NCBI GenBank assembly: GCA_007922225.1
Contig: ML679954.1
Location: 24,697,003 to 24,761,002 of the forward strand
Reading direction: 5' to 3'
DNA length: 64,000 nt
Origin: Emydura subglobosa
Lineage: Eukaryota; Chordata; Testudines; Chelidae
Shown: positions 47,366 through 57,540 of the stretch, one piece after another
Position numbering within the stretch: position 1 is the first letter of the stretch
Layout: each line of letters opens with the position of its first letter
Position numbers and translations under genes: made by a program
The notes under the pieces: generated by a model
Told to the model about the DNA's origin: nothing
Databases searched by the model: none
What the model saw: the letters and a program-made list of their open reading frames with translations, nothing else

Positions 47366-48176
47366 TTGCAGGTACAGATTCTTTTGCCTATTGACCCCCA
47401 AGCATGTTCCTTTCTGCCCCATCCATTCCAAACTGCCGCTGTCCTGTCTCTTCCTCACCATTGGCTCCTCATTCCAGTCCCATTTCCTTCACCTAGCCAG
47501 TCCCAGTCTCCACTCTTAAGGCTTCTCATCCCAGTCTTCTTGCCCAGCAAATCCCCATTTTGTCCTTTCCAAATTCTCTGTCCCAGTCTCCTTACTCAGC
47601 CAGTCCCCACTCCTTGTGGGATCCGTTTCTGACCTTGACACCTCCCAAATTCCCAGTCCTCACTGGCTCCCAGTTGCAGTATTCCTCCCCAGGCTCCTTA
47701 GACATTTCATATGTCCTCCCCTCCCTCAATCCTTTTCCCAACCAATCCTGATTCTCCCTCCACGCTCTGGCTCCTGGTCAAGTCATTCCCACACACATAC
47801 ATCCCATTTCCTTGCCAATCCTAGTGTCTATTCCCAGAAAGTCCTCATCTCCGACGGCTGGCTCCCATGCTCCTTTCTCAGCCATTCCCAGATTCCACCC
47901 CTGGGCTTCTTAGTCCTAGTGTCCTGCTTCACACCAATTCCCAGCCCCAGCTTTCCTTCTCTCTCCCTCAGCCTTCTTGATCTCCTCAAGATCCAGATCT
48001 TGTCCCCTTTGCATTCAATGCAGGCAGTTTCGTCTTCCACATGGCCTGAGCCCAGCAGAGGAAGCACAGGACAGGCAGGCTTCCTACTTTCAGTTCCAGG
48101 GCTCAGCTCTGGCCCAGGCTGCAAAAGCCCAAGGCTGCAATTTCAAGGACAGTCCTGCTTGGTCCCACACTAGAGC
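47366..48176. repeat. Pyrimidine-rich diverged minisatellite-like tract
   Basis: About 800 bases dominated by C and T with recurring TCCCAGTCTCC, CTCAGCCAGTCCC and GGCTCCTCATTCC phrases (for example near 47470, 47580 and 47660), suggesting a decayed tandem repeat with a unit of roughly 50-60 bases. The long plus-strand frames (47360-47632, 47616-48173) arise from lack of A-rich stop codons and have Ser/Pro/Leu-rich low-complexity products, so I do not call a gene. Confidence 0.6.
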
Positions 48177-48978
48177 ATGATCAATATGGATGAAAGTTTC
48201 AAAGAATTAGGGTGTGAAGCTCTAACAAGTCTCTACCAAGCATGTGAACTGTGATTTTTTGCAGCTTTTGAACATGGCCAAATTTGGGCAGATTTATATA
48301 GGAAGAACAAAAGGCACATCTCTGACACATAGGCCACCCCCTTGCTAAATTTCATATCCCTCCTCTGAAGTATGGAAGCATTAGAACCTCTCAAATAAAA
48401 GGTCACCACAATTTCAACATGGGGGGGAGGAGGGAAGGGAAATCTCTCTCTCATTCTCAGAAATGACAGAACTATTTCAGCTAAAATTTTATGAAAAAAA
48501 AATTCCATGTGAGAAGACATCTGCTGTAGAAAGTTTCAGCTCAAACAGGGGAAGTTTAGCAAAAAGTTATAAGCAGCTAAAAACTGGGTCTTATAATGGG
48601 AAGTGTCTGACAACCTTAAGTATAGGGGGTGCTACCAATCCCACTTATAATTAATTACAATTTCGTGCAGTTGTAGAGTGAAAAGGATTATATTGTACTT
48701 GTGTCAATGCTTTGTGTGAGATGATAACATTTTTTACAACTCTATCTTTCTGTGTTGGAACATTAATTACTTGAGAACAACAACAAAGATTTTAATGAAG
48801 GTTTACTATACTATTGTATGTTAAAGAAACACATATTGGGATAGATTTTCAAAGCTGTGTATGGCAAGCCACATACAGTATTGCAAAAAGTAGTTATCCA
48901 TGTATTTTCCTGTAAGAGAAATGTTAACTTTCTTCATGAAACAAAAGTTCCTGGGAGTCTACTTTTGCCTCCTGAAAA
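48177..48978. other. Unique non-coding sequence
   Basis: No gene. A G-run (GGGGGGGAGGAGGG) lies near 48421. Confidence 0.5.
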
Positions 48979-49224
48979 GGGCTTGTCTTCACTTACCTCG
49001 GAGATTCAACGGCAGTCGACCGGAGTTACACAAGCTAAGCAAAAAACTTGCATAACTCCCATCGACTTCTCTGCTTCTGCTCTGCGCGCCGTCTTCACCG
49101 CACTGCACCGACGGGAACCGCGTTCCCGTCGATGTGGTGCTACACCACTTGAGAAGGTGGTCTTAATACGTCAATTTCTGGATCGACTGAGCAGGTCTTC
49201 ACTGACTTCAGTGAAGACATAGCC
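48979..49224. mobile_element. MITE with GGCTTGTCTTCACT ends and CpG-rich hairpin core
   Basis: The left end GGGCTTGTCTTCACTTACC pairs with a right end whose reverse complement reads GGCTATGTCTTCACTGAAGT. Inside, about 49106-49134, CGACGGGAACCGCGTTCCCGTCG is a nearly perfect palindrome, and CACCGACGG...CCGTCGATGTGGTG extends it. The core is much richer in CpG than the surrounding sequence, which suggests a fairly recent or unmethylated copy. Length 246 bp. Confidence 0.7.
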
Positions 49225-51415
49225 TTAGAAGAGTTACTTACAAAAGAGAAACAGGGAGAGAAAAAATGACTGAACAAATTGTTTTATTGGTTATTGTCCT
49301 GCAATAACTTTGAAACAGAAAACATGAAGTTTTTAGCATTAACAATAAAAATCACTCTTTTATTGCCTCTCTTTTCTACCTGTTCTTTTTACCTTAGTTT
49401 ATGCACTGTATGAGGACACTGAAATATGCAGCTAGAATAATATTCCTAGTATAATAAATCAAAGTACCAGCTTATGCACTTCCAATGCATAGGGCGCCTT
49501 TCACATCAGTTTCTACAACTGCTTTCCACAAAAGCTTTGTGGATGTGTTTTAGAATTTTTTTAAAACATACTCAAGGTCACTGGAGTCCTTACAATTGAA
49601 CAGAATTTTTCCTATGAATATGCATAGTAATACAAGATGACAAGTGTTTTATTCTACATAATTTAGTAACTAATGTCAAAACAACAGTAAGTTGTCACAA
49701 GATAATGGTCTCCAGCGGATATACTAATGCAAAGGCAGAGCAGAGAGGTTTATTTTCAAAGCAGAGGACACTGATCCTGTGACAACATTCTAGTCTTATT
49801 TTATTTCTGTGATATAAAATGACTGATGTAGACCTTATCATTGCCTTATCGAACAGATGTTGGAACAGTATAGTGACAGTTGCTCACGGTGCCATTTTGT
49901 GCTCTGAATGGTTTATAGAAGAGACAGATCTAGTGTGTGATTCAATCTTTTGTATGCCATCTTATCCAAAAATAGTTAGTTGCTAGAAGCCCCTCGTGCT
50001 TTTTTAAAATGCACTTGCTCTGTCTGGTTGAAGTTTTATTACTTTAACTCTTTTCACCAAATATGGATCAGCTCTCCATCAGTTTAAGTTGCTTGGAAAC
50101 TTTTTGGTATACTAAGGTAACATTATTCTATCAATAGTCCCAGGATATTTTATTGTCTAAGAGATGGGTGAGAAAATTTAAATGACATGGTATTCAAAAT
50201 GCTAGTGTTTGCAGGAGCCAGCTCTACACTAGTCCTCTCACCACTGCTGTTAGCAATGATTTTTTTTTTTTTTTGGTCCAAAAAACAAAAAAACAAACAC
50301 AAAAACAAAACCACACCCTCCCATAGATAAGGCCCACAAGTGATAGCGCAGAGGCCACTGTTGCTGCTCCAGATTTTTGCTTTTTCAGGACCCATTCCAC
50401 CTAATAATTAAGAAAATTCCAAAATGGGTAAGTATGATTCACAACCTATTACATCAAACTTGATTCACCAACTTGTCAGGATGGCAAGACATCCCTTGCA
50501 CCAGTGGGACACCTAACCTATGGACAATGGCTTGAAAGATCCTTGGGAGCTATGTGCAGCCTGGTGGAGCAGGATAAAAAGTGGGAGCGAATTAGGGAGC
50601 ACGGGGCCACATGTAATACGGCTGTCTGGAAAAAGATGGTGGGAGAGAAAGTAGACAAGTGAGCCTGGGCTATGGCTGTAGCATGGTCAAGTGTCCGAGA
50701 AGAAGGAAGAGGGCGTATGAATGCCATATTGTCAGAAACAGATACTGATGTGAAAGGTGTGGGGAGTGGTTGTGCTCAAAGGGGTTTGTTTCCACTGATT
50801 TTTTTTAAGCCATCTAAGAAGTCTGTGCCATTGGCTTCCAAGTCCCGTAGTACCACCCAGATGAAGGGGCTTTTCTGCAGGCCCTGCCCTGGCATTTTGG
50901 CACTGGTTTCCAGGGCTATTGCTAACTACTATCATCATGGCACACAATATCAATTTCCAGACACTAATGCCCTGTTCTCCAAAATGTCGGTTAAACTTTT
51001 CAAAACATTTCTCATTACAATAATAAAATTAGCTTTTCCTCTTCTGGGATCCCAGCTTCAGTCCAACTTGTAGTCTAAACAAGCTCATCACTTACATGAA
51101 ATAAAATGCCTCATAAAACGTAACACAATCCCACATAATTTACTATAACTGGCCCTTCTTGCTTCATAGCAATTAAAGAGGCTCATTTACAAGAAGCATT
51201 TTAAAATGCATCGCTGATTGCAGTAACACAACATACATACAGACAGATGTATCATACAGCGAGATCACAAGAGACTAGCAAACATTCTTGTTAAACACAT
51301 CACATTATGGTGTCTCACATTTAGCATCGTCTTATTTGTTCCCCAAAAGCCATTTGTTATTTAAAGGGTTTTAATACCTGAGGCATTCAGCTGACACCTT
51401 TTTCTGTCAAGAAAA
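49225..51415. other. Unique non-coding sequence
   Basis: No gene recognised. A run of 15 T lies at 50260-50274, followed by an A/C-rich stretch. The 133-residue frame at 50672-51073 has no motif I recognise and is not supported. Confidence 0.45.
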
Positions 51416-51540
51416 AGCCATTTTGTTGAAACTGAAGTGTTTCATAGAAGTGAATTGGTTTTGATGAAAATTTTATCAGAAAGGTTTCCCAGATCAAAGA
51501 TGGCATTTCTGGTCAAAACCAGAAAGACTGAGAAAGACTT

Positions 51541-51830
51541 ACACTCCAACATTCGGTATTAGGGCACCTGCCCAGACTGTGGGGGACACAGGTTCAAGTC
51601 TTTGCTCTGAATCAAATCTCCCACATCTCAGCTGAGTGCCAAAACCACCATGCCTCTGTCTATTCTGGAATGGTTCTCCCTCATGTTTTTCTTTCAATGA
51701 AAAAATGTCAAAAGGTCTTTTTTGTTCCATGTGGAAACAAAAACAAAATGTTGAAATCTTGACTTTTTTTGCAAAATGGAATCTTTTTCCAGCCAGCCCT
51801 ATGCACACGTAGAGCTGGGAAAATAGAGGA
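51541..51830 (+). repeat. tRNA-derived SINE, plus strand
   Basis: A box TAGGGCACCTG (51560-51570) and B box GGTTCAAGTCT (51591-51601) lie at the spacing expected for an internal RNA polymerase III promoter. A body of about 200 bases follows, ending in a TTTTTCCAGCCAGCCCTATG phrase that I recognise from reptile SINEs. The upstream AAAAGCCATTTTGTTGAAAC sequence (about 51410) may belong to it as well. Confidence 0.6.
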
Positions 51831-51874
51831 TATTTTATTTACTGGAAGTTCTGACAAATCAGAGGAAAATATTT

Positions 51875-51960
51875 CACCAAGCAGAAGGGAAAATTGAACC
51901 TAGGTCCTCCAGGGGAGTGCCCTGGCCACGAGGCCAAATGTTACAAGGCAGGCATGACCT
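51875..51960 (-). repeat. tRNA-derived SINE head, minus strand
   Basis: On the minus strand the sequence reads CTCGTGGCCAGGGCACTCCC, then GGACCTAGGTTCAATTTTCC, i.e. an A-box-like and a B-box-like element (about 51890-51900 for the B box). It lies in the opposite orientation to the SINE directly upstream. Confidence 0.55.
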
Positions 51961-52400
51961 CTTTAGCTATTTTGTGAATGGTGCAAGAAGTCCACTTCCG
52001 AATTCAGCCCAATTTTTTTCTTAAATGGGGGCTCAAACTATTCAGTAAATGCATATGAAATTCCTAAATACTTTTGGATGAACTGAAACTGTATTTTTTG
52101 GCACATGAACTATTGGTCTGAAGAATTTTTCTCTCTGCTCTATTGACACATATCTGATGACATTTCCCCCATCCCATTCTGATGTCACCTCTATGGATTA
52201 AGGCCCCAATCCTGCAGACTCTTCCACATGGGCAGACAATTGTACTAGTATAGAGCCCCATTGACAGGAGACCACTTGCATAGTATATGAAGAATCACAG
52301 ATGAAATGACCTCTCACTTCATCCATATAACAACATGGTGTGGGTTTTTTAAAGTGTAGAATTTTTTAAAACTTAAATTGTAAAAATAGATTCAAGTCAT
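51961..52400. other. Unique non-coding sequence
   Basis: No gene. CCCCAATCCTGCAGACTCTTCC near 52205 resembles one arm of an old palindrome. Confidence 0.45.
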
Positions 52401-52420
52401 TTCTCTCTCTCACACACACA

Positions 52421-52462
<42 letters not shown>
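52401..52462. repeat. Compound microsatellite (TC)n-(CA)n
   Basis: Four TC units, then about 26 CA units with one interruption (CAAACA near 52420). Long enough to be length-polymorphic. Confidence 0.95.
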
Positions 52463-52466
<4 letters not shown>

Positions 52467-52890
52467 TGTTCTCAATGGAGATTAGATGGATCTGGGAACA
52501 CACCTAAGCAGACAAGTACACTGGAGAATCATAAACAGATTGATTATTGAGAAATATGTTCCTTTTGACCGCTTTGCATTTGTGATGGAAGGAATGGGCT
52601 TCATGCCAAGAAACAACTGGACTGTTAAGGAAAGAGGCCACGTGACATGGTATTGTGAGGATTAATTGCAAGTAAAAGTATTCTGTTAGAGGTGGCACAA
52701 CAATGAATTGGACAAATCCTGAAAGTTTGTTAGGCAAAGGTTTAATTCTTTAAAGAGACATGTACTTCCTCACTCTCCTGCCAAGATTATGTGTGATCAT
52801 GCTAACTGGACAAGCTAAAAGTGCTAAACATCTGAAGTGAAGCAGGTAAAAATGTAACAAATGATTGAAAACTAATTGCTGTAACTGGCG

Positions 52891-53169
52891 ATTGGCTGCC
52901 AGGCATTCTGAGCCACATAAAAAGGAGAGGTTAGGAATCAGGAAGGGGAAGATTTATTTTTTAGGTTTAGAGAGTTTGTAGGAGCAAGAAGCTTGCTCAT
53001 GTACCAGAAAAATCTATGAAAGTACTTTGATGCATGTCATTTGTGTGTCTCATGAGCTGTACCCATAGCAATAGGTAGAAACAGTAAAGCCAATTTTACT
53101 CAGTCAGGACATGTTTTAGGGGACAGGGATGGGGAGAGAACCTTAAGAGATTTTCTTAAAATAAATAAA
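52891..53169 (+). promoter_or_regulatory. Promoter-to-polyA-like block, possible solo LTR
   Basis: ATTGG (inverted CCAAT, 52891-52895) is followed 20 bases later by CATAAAAAGG (52916-52925). AATAAATAAA lies about 235 bases downstream (53160-53169), followed by a T/G-containing stretch. This compact order is typical of an LTR (U3-R-U5) but could be chance. No termini or target duplication were identified. Confidence 0.3.
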
Positions 53170-56039
53170 CTTGCCTGTCTAGTGTCCTGCTCTGTGAAAC
53201 CACTGCTGTAGTCTTCATCCTATTTATCTGGCTTTAGCAAGCCTGATCCAATATGCTACATAATGAACAACAGAATCACTCTGCAAACTTCAAGTGAAGG
53301 CTACATGAGTTGTACAGAATAGTACACGATGTATTACACGATACACTCAGAGTAACAGGATAAATACAAAATATACACATTTGGTAACAAGGAGGAGGAT
53401 TTTCCAGGTCTCTACATCATCTTAGCTCTTTTATCCTCCAGCAGGTACAGTTTCAAACAGGGATTTATTTTTCAGTACAAAGTAAGCATTAAACTGATGT
53501 GAACAGGGATGTTTGGGCAAACTAGTATTTTAAAAGACAGTGCTGAAAACTGCAGTGTGGGATATTCTAGCTAAAGGATAAAGCAGTGGTCAGTTAGAAA
53601 AAAGGAAACTAAACAACTGAATAAATTAAAATATGTATACATTTAAAAAGCTTTTCAAAATAACTCTGAAGAGATTGGCCACAGAAGATACTGGCTTGAG
53701 AAAAGAGAAAGCGTATTTGGTGTTGCCGTGAGGAAATTTACATATGGGGGTAAAGATGTTCTAGGCCCCGTTTAGTTTTACTCCATCTCTGCATGGAAGC
53801 AAAAAGAAAACAGAATACTCTTCATTTTAAATACATGAACACACATCTTTCCACACCCAATTTGGTAACAAACAAGTTTGGGTTTTGGTAAAAGCAAAAT
53901 TGCAGCCAGTGTAAAATGACGTTTACCTTCCCACCCCAAAAACCAGCAAACATCCCAGTTTGCATAGACTGCTAGATTAGCAAACTTTATTCACTGACTT
54001 CAAGAGAAACTGCAATTCAAATTAAGTCAGATAAAGTCTAAACAGTTATAAGCTCACCAGAGGCCAATAGATTTAAGAAGGGTAATATAAATTGAGCATA
54101 AGGTTTGTAATTTATATTAACTATCTAGTAAGAGTGTGACTTGGGAAAGGTAGAAAAGAAATAAGCAGAGGGAAACTATAAAGATATTACAGAGAAAAAT
54201 CAGGCTGTTAAAACATACTCCTTGTAAGAGAAGATGAAACTTTGTAACTAGGTATGTATTAGGGTGATGTTCAGTTATGACCACTCCTTGTTCAAAGTCT
54301 AGATGTGAATATGTAATTCTTTGTATTGCAGTGGTGTTTTTTGGGTTCATGCAGGATTGGGGAGCTATAGTTCTAGGCATGGAACAGATTCCAGTGTTTA
54401 TTATATTATTATTATTATTCACAGTTGTGTAGAGTAGCTGTTATTGTGCAAAGAAATGGAAGGTAGTGGCCGATGTCAAAGGTCAAGCCACATTGGACTC
54501 AGGGCTCTGAGTCTGCTCAGAAGAGCTGCAAACTACAGCAGAGAGCAATATGCAGTTTCAGTAGCGTTGATGTATGTAAAGAAAGAATAAAATAAATTTA
54601 ATTGTTCAGTGTTAGCACTACTTGCTTTAGTGAGAAGGACACAGAAGTTAGGGAAGATGGAGGAAGAAGAGTGTGTGGAGGGAGGAGAACAACAAATCAA
54701 CAGATGAAGAATATCCAGAGTTCAAATTGCAGTCGCTGATGTTGATGGCATTCAACAGTTATGAAAGTCTGGGTCTAACCCTTGCCCTGGTACTAATCTA
54801 GGCACTCTCTGTCTTTACAGGTGTTGGCTCCATCTCTCAGGAGCACGTTTTCTCTCCTCCCCTTATGGCCCTGGAGTCTTCAAAGAGGTGTCAACTCACG
54901 GAGAGGGTGAGGGGAGAGCAAAGATGGGCTAGCATTTGGCTACATCTGCTATTCCCAGCTGTTTATGCAAAAACACACTTTGGAAGATTCAGTACAGTCC
55001 CAGTAGAAGAGTCCAGCGAGTTTTCGCTCTGTCAGGGTTTACACTTTTTGATGCAGACGAGTAATTACAAATCTAGAATGCAGATGGTAGAAGAACACAT
55101 AAAATTAAGCATGAGAATTCCATGGTTGCATCCTCAGAATTAAAGCAAGAAGCTCTTTGCATTTCTCAAAATTCAGTATTTATTCTATTTGGAAAAAGGT
55201 TGAGGGGAGTGAAATTTCACACCAGTAACTTTTAAATAAACATGCCTGGCATAGTTATTTGTGGGCCTCTTGTCTGCAAAAGTTTAATTCTTGTTTAAAA
55301 AAAGTTCCAGTAACTCTGTTTGAATGGGGAATTTGTATTAAGTTAGCCATATAAGTCCATAGACTATAGAGAGAAAAGGGTTATTATTGCCTCCATAATA
55401 GTGTTAATTAATCTTAAAAGATTAAGCCTGTAGGGTGATCTCTACTACCCTACAATAATTTACTTTGCTATTGAATTGCTAATAAAATATTTATAATTGA
55501 AAAAGTGCATGTGTGACTCGTCAGTTATGGAAGTTTCCTTGGAGCACACTGCATACTTGACTGCAGTGTGGTTACTTTGCACAAAACCTCCATGGCTGCA
55601 GAGCCTGCAGAATGGCTGATGGAGGATCACCCCAGTACAAGGGTGATCCTTCCACGGTGTACAGGTTTGTACACAACACGCAACTTGTTGCCAGGGTAGC
55701 AAGAAAAGGGGCTCATTTGGATGCCCATATATTACTCTGATCCTGGGCTATACTTCTGGCTACTTGTGGCTGTAATAGGCTGGTGTTCATTAGAGCAGCC
55801 CTCAGGTTGCTCCAACACCGTGCATGGAGAAAGAAGTGCACAAAGCAGCATCATAATCAGCAGAGTACAAAGGAAAGGTTTAAGCCAGCTTTGAATAACA
55901 GCCCCTGATCTGCTCTGTGTAAATTTTGGATTTGACCCTGATGCTGTTTATCTCCACCACAATCTAGAATGAATAAAATGGCAATATTAAGGGGAATTAG
56001 AGGCCTTAATGAGTAAAAGTCAGAGATAAAACATGCTAT
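53170..56039. other. Unique non-coding sequence
   Basis: No gene. (TTA)n microsatellite at 54399-54418. A perfect 10-bp stem (AGGATCACCC / GGGTGATCCT) with an 8-base loop lies at 55623-55650. Confidence 0.5.
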
Positions 56040-56278
56040 AGAAAAAAGCAGTGATGAAGTTAGCTAGAAGAATATCAGCAAAAGTTCCCTTATTTATGTG
56101 GAGATTTACTAGATTGTGGGATAGTCTTCGAAAGGCAGTGGTAGAAGTCACATAATTTGATTCATTTAAAAATAGACTCCAAAATGATGAAGTTATAGGG
56201 AACAATTCTGCATTGGAAGAAGAATGGAATAGTTGGTCAGCTAGATGATCTTCATCTCTAGCTTCCATTGTTCTCTGA
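56040..56278 (+). mobile_element. CR1/L3-like LINE 3'-end fragment, plus strand
   Basis: GGAGATTTACTAGATTGTGGGATAG, then AAAGGCAGTGGTAGAAGT, then TTCATTTAAAAATAGACTCCA corresponds to the LWNSLPxxVVEx...FKNRLD end of CR1/L3 polymerases, and CAGCTAGATGATCTTCATCTC resembles the family's 3' UTR. It is heavily decayed with stops in all frames. Confidence 0.6.
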
Positions 56279-56987
56279 AAGGTACATTACATATATATTT
56301 CTTCATCAATTTTGGGCAGCCTTCCTATCTATAAAGTGCCATGTAAAATGGCAGTACTGTATTATGCTTTTTTAGAATGTCAGCGTACAAAGGACAATAA
56401 TAAAAAATGGATGTTTTAATATCTGCATAAGTTTTATAGTCCTTGAAGATTTGCTAATTAGGGAAAATATATTTGTCAGTCACAAGGATGCATTTTTGTC
56501 CTCTTTGGGAGGTAAACTTTTCCATGTTAAGCAAGAGCAATTAGAAAAACAAAACTCAAACTTGGAAAGGCATGAGGAAATATGGTTCCAATTACAATGA
56601 TATTAATGGAGCAAACAAGAGAGTGAGATTGCACAGACAGCTCGAGAATATAGGATGTCAGATTCTACATGATTAGTTCATTTTCCATGGCACATCAATG
56701 AAATATGTTACTTTCTTAAATACATCCCAATGGCTGACCAACAGCCTTTTATGGTATGTTTGTGGTATGCAGTGGGACCTTGGTTCTTTTAATTGCCCTT
56801 TGTGGCTTTAAAATCTCCTCAAATATAAAATGTGTTTATTCTTCCACAGTTAACTAATGGCACTCGAATAATCAATGAGCATTGTCAACAGCAAATATCA
56901 CATAAGGGAGTAATCTTTCTGTTAGAAGAAATTAAATCAGAAATTAAATCATTAAATTCAAATTGTATTTGAATATTAATCTACATA
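56279..56987. other. Unique non-coding sequence
   Basis: A short tandem duplication (AGAAATTAAATC twice) occurs at about 56927-56950. No gene. Confidence 0.5.
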
Positions 56988-57055
56988 GGGCCTAATCCAA
57001 AGCCCAATGAAGTCAATGGGAGATTTTCTATTGATTTCAAAGACTTTAGATCAAT
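56988..57055. repeat. Mini-palindrome with AATGAAGTCAATGGG centre
   Basis: The left arm GGGCCTAATCCAAAGCCCAA, then TGAAGTCAATGG, pairs with a right arm whose reverse complement reads TTGATCTAAAGTCTTTGAAATCAATAG. Confidence 0.6.
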
Positions 57056-57454
57056 TCAGTGATCTTGCACTATGATTTGTTCAAGATGAGACTTGAACAC
57101 TGAATATAATAAATGTGAGTTGGCAAACATCTAGTGTCCTTTTAATACAAACTAGGTTGTGGCATATAGAATTATTTCCCGGATGGACAGGAAAGCGTTC
57201 AAATAACAGAAGTGTTTAGAGTGTCCCAAAAAGGATCGCTAGATTCTTTTCTACGTTGATTAACAACAGTATGTAATCACTTACGCTTAAGTCACAGGAC
57301 AGACAGCATGGGAAAATCCGGTAAATGTATCCCCTCCATGGGACACTTCTATATATTGTATGAAACATCGGTGCTTTAATTCCCTCCTCCCACTGACAAA
57401 ATAATTTTAATTTTTTTTTTTTTTAAAGATGGCATCAAAAATCTGAATAGATGT

Positions 57455-57540
57455 TTCAGTTTCCCTGTCTACAAAATGAGGATAACAATGCTTTGGGCAC
57501 TACAGACGAAAAGTGCTACAACAATGCAAAGTATTTATAA
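57455..57540 (+). repeat. MIR 3' part, plus strand
   Basis: TTCAGTTTCCCTGTCTACAAAATGAGGATAACAAT matches the well-known 3' half of MIR-like SINEs (CAGTTTCCCCATCTGTAAAATGGGGATAAT). It is followed by the AAGTGCTACA end. Confidence 0.8.

Noticed and set aside
47616..48173. 185-residue plus-strand open frame
   Set aside because: Low-complexity Ser/Pro/Leu product of a pyrimidine-rich repeat tract; no domain, no exon context.
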